In this document: positions 44,718 through 47,868 of the stretch, one piece after another
Position numbering within the stretch: the stretch's first letter is position 1
Layout of the letters: every line of letters starts with the position of its first letter
Source of the DNA: Firm-04 sp964463355
GTDB taxonomy: Bacteria > Bacillota > Clostridia > Oscillospirales > Ruminococcaceae
Assembly: GCA_964463355.1 (NCBI GenBank)
Contig: CAYXBP010000014.1
Coordinates: forward strand, 1-47,868
DNA: 47,868 nt
Reading direction: 5' to 3'
Position numbers and translations under genes: made by a program
Notes under the pieces: model-generated
What the model was told of the DNA's origin: nothing
What the model saw: the letters and a program-made list of their open reading frames with translations, nothing else
The model's database searches: none

Positions 44718-46322
44718 TTAGATAGGCATCTGCGCCACATCTGTCACCTCAACGCCGCTGCTTTTTGCGCGTTCCAACAGGCTTTCCACCGCAGAGGGCT
44801 GCCCCTCATCGGATTCCGCACACTTATAGCGGATAGCGTAGGTCTTACCAGTAATCTCGGCTGCCGCTTTCCCCAATGCCTTTGCATCATCGTTGGTAAA
44901 CAGTCGACGGAACAAGCGATTAAAGACGTACATCACCAACACGCCCTTTTCATCGCTGACATAGGCGTAGGAGCCTTGCAGCAACCCCGAAACCGACGGA
45001 TTCACTTGATCAAAGCGTTCCAGCACAGAGGGCCAACTTTTCAGCAGCACAAATGTATCGCCGCTTGGAACAGATTCTACCTGCAAATGCTGCGCGGGGG
45101 CATCATTACGGGAAGATCCAGTCTGGGTCTGTCTGGGTGGTGTCTGGCGCACTCCGTTGCGCATCATCTCAGCAAGCTGCGTTTCCAGTGCTGCCACACG
45201 CTCAGTCAATGCCTGCACATCGCCTTGCGATCGGCGCATATCGCCGCACAAACGAATCAGCGTCATTTCCAGCTCCATACGGCGGTTTGCGGATCGCGCC
45301 ATACGATCACAGCACTGCCGAACGGCGTCCAACGCATTTAACACATCCTGCATGGTATACAACTGCGCGATTTCTTGCAACTGCACTAGATCATCAGGCA
45401 TACACTGCACCAAAGCCTTTGCATCAGGTGCAGATTTCAGCAGCATCACACCGCGCAGATGCTGGGATAACTCGTCTGCAAAACGCGTCATATCCTTAGA
45501 CTGCCGGTACAACCCATCGATTATCTGCAATGCGGCTGCGGTATCATGCGCTGCAATATGGCGCATAACCGCAAACACGGATTCTGTACCTGCAATGCCC
45601 ACAGCAAGTTCCACGGTGTCGGTATCCACCGTATTGGATACTGCGGCACACTGGTCAAGCAGGCTGAGTGCATCACGCATACCGCCATCAGAAAGCTGCG
45701 CAATTCTGGCAGCAGCAGCATCGGTAATGGTAAAATCCTCATGAGATGCCACATATTGCAATCTTGCGGCAATATCCGCAGGCAAAATGCGGCGGAAATC
45801 AAACCGCTGACAGCGCGACAGGATCGTAGAGGGTATCTTGTGAATCTCAGTGGTAGCAAACAAAAACTTGACATAGGCAGGTGGTTCTTCAATGATCTTC
45901 AGCAGCGCATTGAACGCCGCAGGGGTCATCATATGCACCTCGTCAATGATATAGATCTTATATTTGCAGCGCACGGGCATAAATGCAGCACTATCGCGTA
46001 GATTTCGCACCTCATCCACGCCATTGTTGGATGCGCCGTCAATTTCAATGATATCGGTCAGGGTACCGTTTTCCGCCTCTTTGCAAAGCTCACACTCCAA
46101 ACAAGGATTGCCGTTTTGCGGATGCAGACAATTGACTGCCTTTGCAAAGATTCTGGCACTGGTCGTTTTACCCGTACCGCGAGAGCCTGTAAACAGATAC
46201 GCATGGGCAGTTTTGTCACGGAGGATCTGGTTACGCAGTGTTGTAGTGATATGGGGCTGTGCCACAATATCATCAAAGGTACGTGGGCGCCACTTACGAT
46301 ACAAAGCCTCATACACTGCCAT
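44718..46322 (-). CDS. dnaX: DNA polymerase III gamma/tau subunit
   Basis: 534 residues. Clamp-loader ATPase: Walker A GSRGTGKTT near 46, zinc cysteines CLHPQNGNPCLECELC, Walker B with IDEVHMM, and RC box for ATP sensing (SRCQRFDF). The C-terminal part after about 380 is a variable linker and tau-specific domain. GGAGTG lies before the ATG. Confidence 0.97.
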   Translation of the reverse strand: MAVYEALYRKWRPRTFDDIVAQPHITTTLRNQILRDKTAHAYLFTGSRGTGKTTSARIFAKAVNCLHPQNGNPCLECELCKEAENGTLTDIIEIDGASNNGVDEVRNLRDSAAFMPVRCKYKIYIIDEVHMMTPAAFNALLKIIEEPPAYVKFLFATTEIHKIPSTILSRCQRFDFRRILPADIAARLQYVASHEDFTITDAAAARIAQLSDGGMRDALSLLDQCAAVSNTVDTDTVELAVGIAGTESVFAVMRHIAAHDTAAALQIIDGLYRQSKDMTRFADELSQHLRGVMLLKSAPDAKALVQCMPDDLVQLQEIAQLYTMQDVLNALDAVRQCCDRMARSANRRMELEMTLIRLCGDMRRSQGDVQALTERVAALETQLAEMMRNGVRQTPPRQTQTGSSRNDAPAQHLQVESVPSGDTFVLLKSWPSVLERFDQVNPSVSGLLQGSYAYVSDEKGVLVMYVFNRLFRRLFTNDDAKALGKAAAEITGKTYAIRYKCAESDEGQPSAVESLLERAKSSGVEVTDVAQMPI

Positions 46323-46328
46323 ATCAGC

Positions 46329-47177
46329 TCACTCCTCTCTCTTGTGTGCCATCTCCTGTTTTGCCGCCTCATAAAACGCTTTGAAGCCCTCCACACTGGC
46401 AGCATCCATGGCGCGCATTGCCTTATGATAATACCGCTCGCTCTCCTCGGCATTGCCAAGATACAGCTGTGCAACTGCAATACCGCCCAAACAATCGCAT
46501 TGTGCTTTGCCTTCGGCAAGAGAATGCTTAAAGCATTCGAGTGCTTCGGCCGAGCGGTCGTTATGCAGATACATCATGCCCATATCTGCCTCCGCGATCT
46601 CAAGCCGTGGAGAATTCATAGCGAGCAGCTTCCGATACGATGCAGCAGAAGCTTCCACATCCCCTGTATGCCCGCAGGCCCTGGCAAGGAAGATCAGGTT
46701 GACCTGCGGTGCAAATTCTTCTGATTGCGCTTCTTCAAAAAACAGTCTTGCGTTGGCGGCGCAGCCCATCAGGAAATAGCATCTGCCGATATAGTGGCAG
46801 CAGACACTTTTCTGCATAGGATTGCAGCGCAATTCATGCACTTGCAAAAACAGTTCCAGTGCGTAGGAGGTATTCTCTTCGCAGAATGCCTGCATTGCCT
46901 TGCAAAAAAGCCGATCCCGCTTGCCGAGCCCGCCAAAAATCATAACAGTCGCGGCATACTCCGTTGTGCCCTTTGGCGGTTCTTGTTTATAATCCGCAAC
47001 TACAATGCTGGCACAAGTATTCCAACTTACAAGCACAATCAGCAACGGCTCAGGCAAAAGATCAGGAAACACCAGACCAAGACCGAAAACCAAACAGGCA
47101 ATGAGCATGGCTGGGGCAGCAGCCCGATAAAAAATCGCAAAACAATACCGCGCGATACGTCGAATGCGCTCGCCCAT
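46329..47177 (-). CDS. Membrane protein with TPR-like repeats
   Basis: 282 residues. Hydrophobic N-terminus with two membrane segments (AAAPAMLIACLVFGLGLVFPDLL and LLIVLVSWNTCASIVV), then about 200 residues of alpha-helical repeats of TPR type (RCYFLMGCAANARLFFEEA; DMGMMYLHNDRSAEALECFKH; YLGNAEESERYYHKAM). No specific function known. Start ATG 47177 with GGGG 7 nt upstream. The dnaX gene follows after 6 nt; the SRP RNA gene lies just upstream. Confidence 0.82.
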   Translation of the reverse strand: MGERIRRIARYCFAIFYRAAAPAMLIACLVFGLGLVFPDLLPEPLLIVLVSWNTCASIVVADYKQEPPKGTTEYAATVMIFGGLGKRDRLFCKAMQAFCEENTSYALELFLQVHELRCNPMQKSVCCHYIGRCYFLMGCAANARLFFEEAQSEEFAPQVNLIFLARACGHTGDVEASAASYRKLLAMNSPRLEIAEADMGMMYLHNDRSAEALECFKHSLAEGKAQCDCLGGIAVAQLYLGNAEESERYYHKAMRAMDAASVEGFKAFYEAAKQEMAHKREE

Positions 47178-47205
47178 ATCCATGCCCCTTTCCCTGCTGC
47201 AATAC

Positions 47206-47340
47206 AAAAAAATTCCGGAGCATAGGTGTGCAGGCTGACTGCGGCACGCCTAGCGTTCCGCTTAATGCTGCTCGGTTCCCCGCCTGACATGGTTCACGGT
47301 GCTTTGCTGCACAGGGCCCGCACACCTATAATCCGGAATT
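47206..47340 (-). ncRNA. ffs: Signal recognition particle RNA (small type)
   Basis: The minus strand carries GTGAACC, GTCAGG, a GGAA tetraloop closed by CGG/CCG, and AGCAGC: the conserved SRP RNA S-domain tip. The flanking arms pair into one long hairpin whose ends (ATTCCGG and CCGGAAT) close it. A run of seven T (47206-47212) ends the transcript. No Alu domain is seen. Located upstream of dnaX, as in many Firmicutes. Ends are estimates. Confidence 0.92.
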
Positions 47341-47405
47341 AGACCGAATGTTGATACGGATGAAAGCAACACCGACTCTGTGCAGTGTTACCCCCAACTG
47401 TAATC

Positions 47406-47434
47406 ATTATACCACATTCGATTTGAAATTTCAA
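47406..47434 (-). promoter_or_regulatory. Promoter of the SRP RNA gene
   Basis: On the minus strand TTGAAA (47429-47434), 17-bp spacer, TATAAT (47406-47411). It predicts a leader of about 59 nt before the mature SRP RNA, containing an AACAC/GTGTT hairpin. Confidence 0.8.
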
Positions 47435-47484
47435 GAGGAAAGTTGTGATTTCTGATAATTTTTTCGAAATTGCAAAATTTCCTC

Positions 47485-47513
47485 TTTACAAGTGTGACAG
47501 TTTGTGGTATAAT
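47485..47513 (+). promoter_or_regulatory. Promoter of tRNA-Pro(CGG)
   Basis: TTTACA (47485-47490), 17-bp spacer, TATAAT (47508-47513). About 40 nt of leader precede the tRNA. Confidence 0.85.
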
Positions 47514-47560
47514 GTTTAAGTCGCAAGGAGGGAACGCCTTCGGTGTGGCGGCATATATGA

Positions 47561-47634
47561 CGAGATGTGGCTCAGTTTGGTAGAGCGCTGCGTTCGGGAC
47601 GCAGAGGCCGCAGGTTCGAATCCTGTCATCTCGA
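47561..47634 (+). tRNA. tRNA-Pro (anticodon CGG)
   Basis: 74 nt. Acceptor stem CGAGATG/CATCTCG, anticodon stem CTGCG/CGCAG around loop TTCGGGA giving CGG, and T loop TTCGAAT. CCA is not encoded, in contrast to the tRNA-Pro at 15072. Confidence 0.95.
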
Positions 47635-47641
47635 TTTTGAT

Positions 47642-47672
47642 ACGGGTACTGCCTTGTGCGGTATCCGTTTTT
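47642..47672 (+). terminator. Terminator of tRNA-Pro(CGG)
   Basis: 11-bp stem (47642-47652 with 47658-47668, two G-T pairs), 5-nt loop, T-run. Confidence 0.88.
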
Positions 47673-47829
47673 CTATCTGGTACAGCATTGCATTTACAGA
47701 GATTCGGGGTGATGAGATGTGCCCGTCAAATCCCCCGTGCCTACCCTCACAGTGTCGAAAACGGTAAAAATCCCATTGGTCGGTAGGTGACTGGTTGGGT
47801 GGATAAGAAGGATAGGCAACACCGCACAA

Positions 47830-47858
47830 TTGCCAAACGAGCCAAAATGTGATATAAT
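47830..47858 (+). promoter_or_regulatory. Promoter reading out of the window
   Basis: TTGCCA (47830-47835), 17-bp spacer, TATAAT (47853-47858). The transcribed gene lies beyond the right edge. Between the terminator at 47672 and this promoter I see no gene. Confidence 0.7.
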
Positions 47859-47868
47859 AAAGACATGG

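Noticed and set aside
47341..47399. SRP Alu domain upstream of the SRP RNA
   Set aside because: The hairpin there lacks the conserved Alu-domain motifs, and the SRP ends already pair without it.
47635..47829. Coding frames after tRNA-Pro(CGG)
   Set aside because: They run through the tRNA or its terminator and have no ribosome site.

Overview
The window looks like chromosome of an anaerobic, low-to-mid GC Gram-positive bacterium of the Clostridia, most likely close to Ruminococcus (Oscillospiraceae). The reasons are: consensus TTGACA-N17-TATAAT promoters and strong GGAGG ribosome sites; the sporulation neighbourhood yabP-yabQ-divIC-S1 protein; AddAB rather than RecBCD; and two proteins with type I dockerin modules plus a lipoprotein with a cohesin-like domain. 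This placement is inference from gene content; I could not search a database. I see no insertion sequence, prophage or CRISPR array.

Layout. 0.1-3.7 kb: sensor kinase (minus), then pgcA and rpmE (plus). 3.9-9.4 kb: a MoxR ATPase, a DUF58 protein and a cohesin-like lipoprotein in one translationally coupled operon, then a GHL10-type lipoprotein and an SGNH/CE2-type esterase. 9.4-14.2 kb: a membrane protein (minus), then malQ-glgP-DUF2752. 14.2-15.2 kb: a zinc-ribbon/TM2 gene, a decayed zinc-ribbon gene and tRNA-Pro(GGG). 15.4-19 kb: a two-component system with two membrane-protein genes, and a divergent paralogue of the smaller one. 19-28 kb (minus): WYL regulator, small membrane protein, M50 peptidase, addB, addA. 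28-29.8 kb (minus): yabP, yabQ, divIC, S1 protein. 29.9-32.3 kb (minus): M6-like peptidase with an N-terminal dockerin, and an EFR1-type flavodoxin/ferredoxin. 32.5-35.4 kb: trkA-trkH. 35.5-41.1 kb (minus): FHA protein, FtsW/RodA protein, penicillin-binding protein and a CotH-dockerin protein in one apparent operon. 41.1-47.4 kb (minus): SRP RNA, TPR protein, dnaX, ybaB, recR, HAD phosphatase, amidohydrolase, dus. 47.5-47.9 kb: tRNA-Pro(CGG) and a promoter reading out of the window.

How they work together. pgcA, glgP and malQ make a glycogen/maltodextrin breakdown route to glucose-6-phosphate. ybaB-recR-dnaX and addBA serve replication and repair. The most interesting thread is a possible small cohesin-dockerin surface system that is not obviously for cellulose. 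One cohesin-like lipoprotein is coupled to MoxR-DUF58. One dockerin sits on a secreted metallopeptidase and another on a membrane-anchored CotH kinase that shares an operon with cell-wall synthesis genes. Other points of note are a zinc-ribbon pseudogene with a TGA exactly at its first zinc cysteine, and 11-bp-spaced boxes shared by two divergent promoters next to the two-component system.
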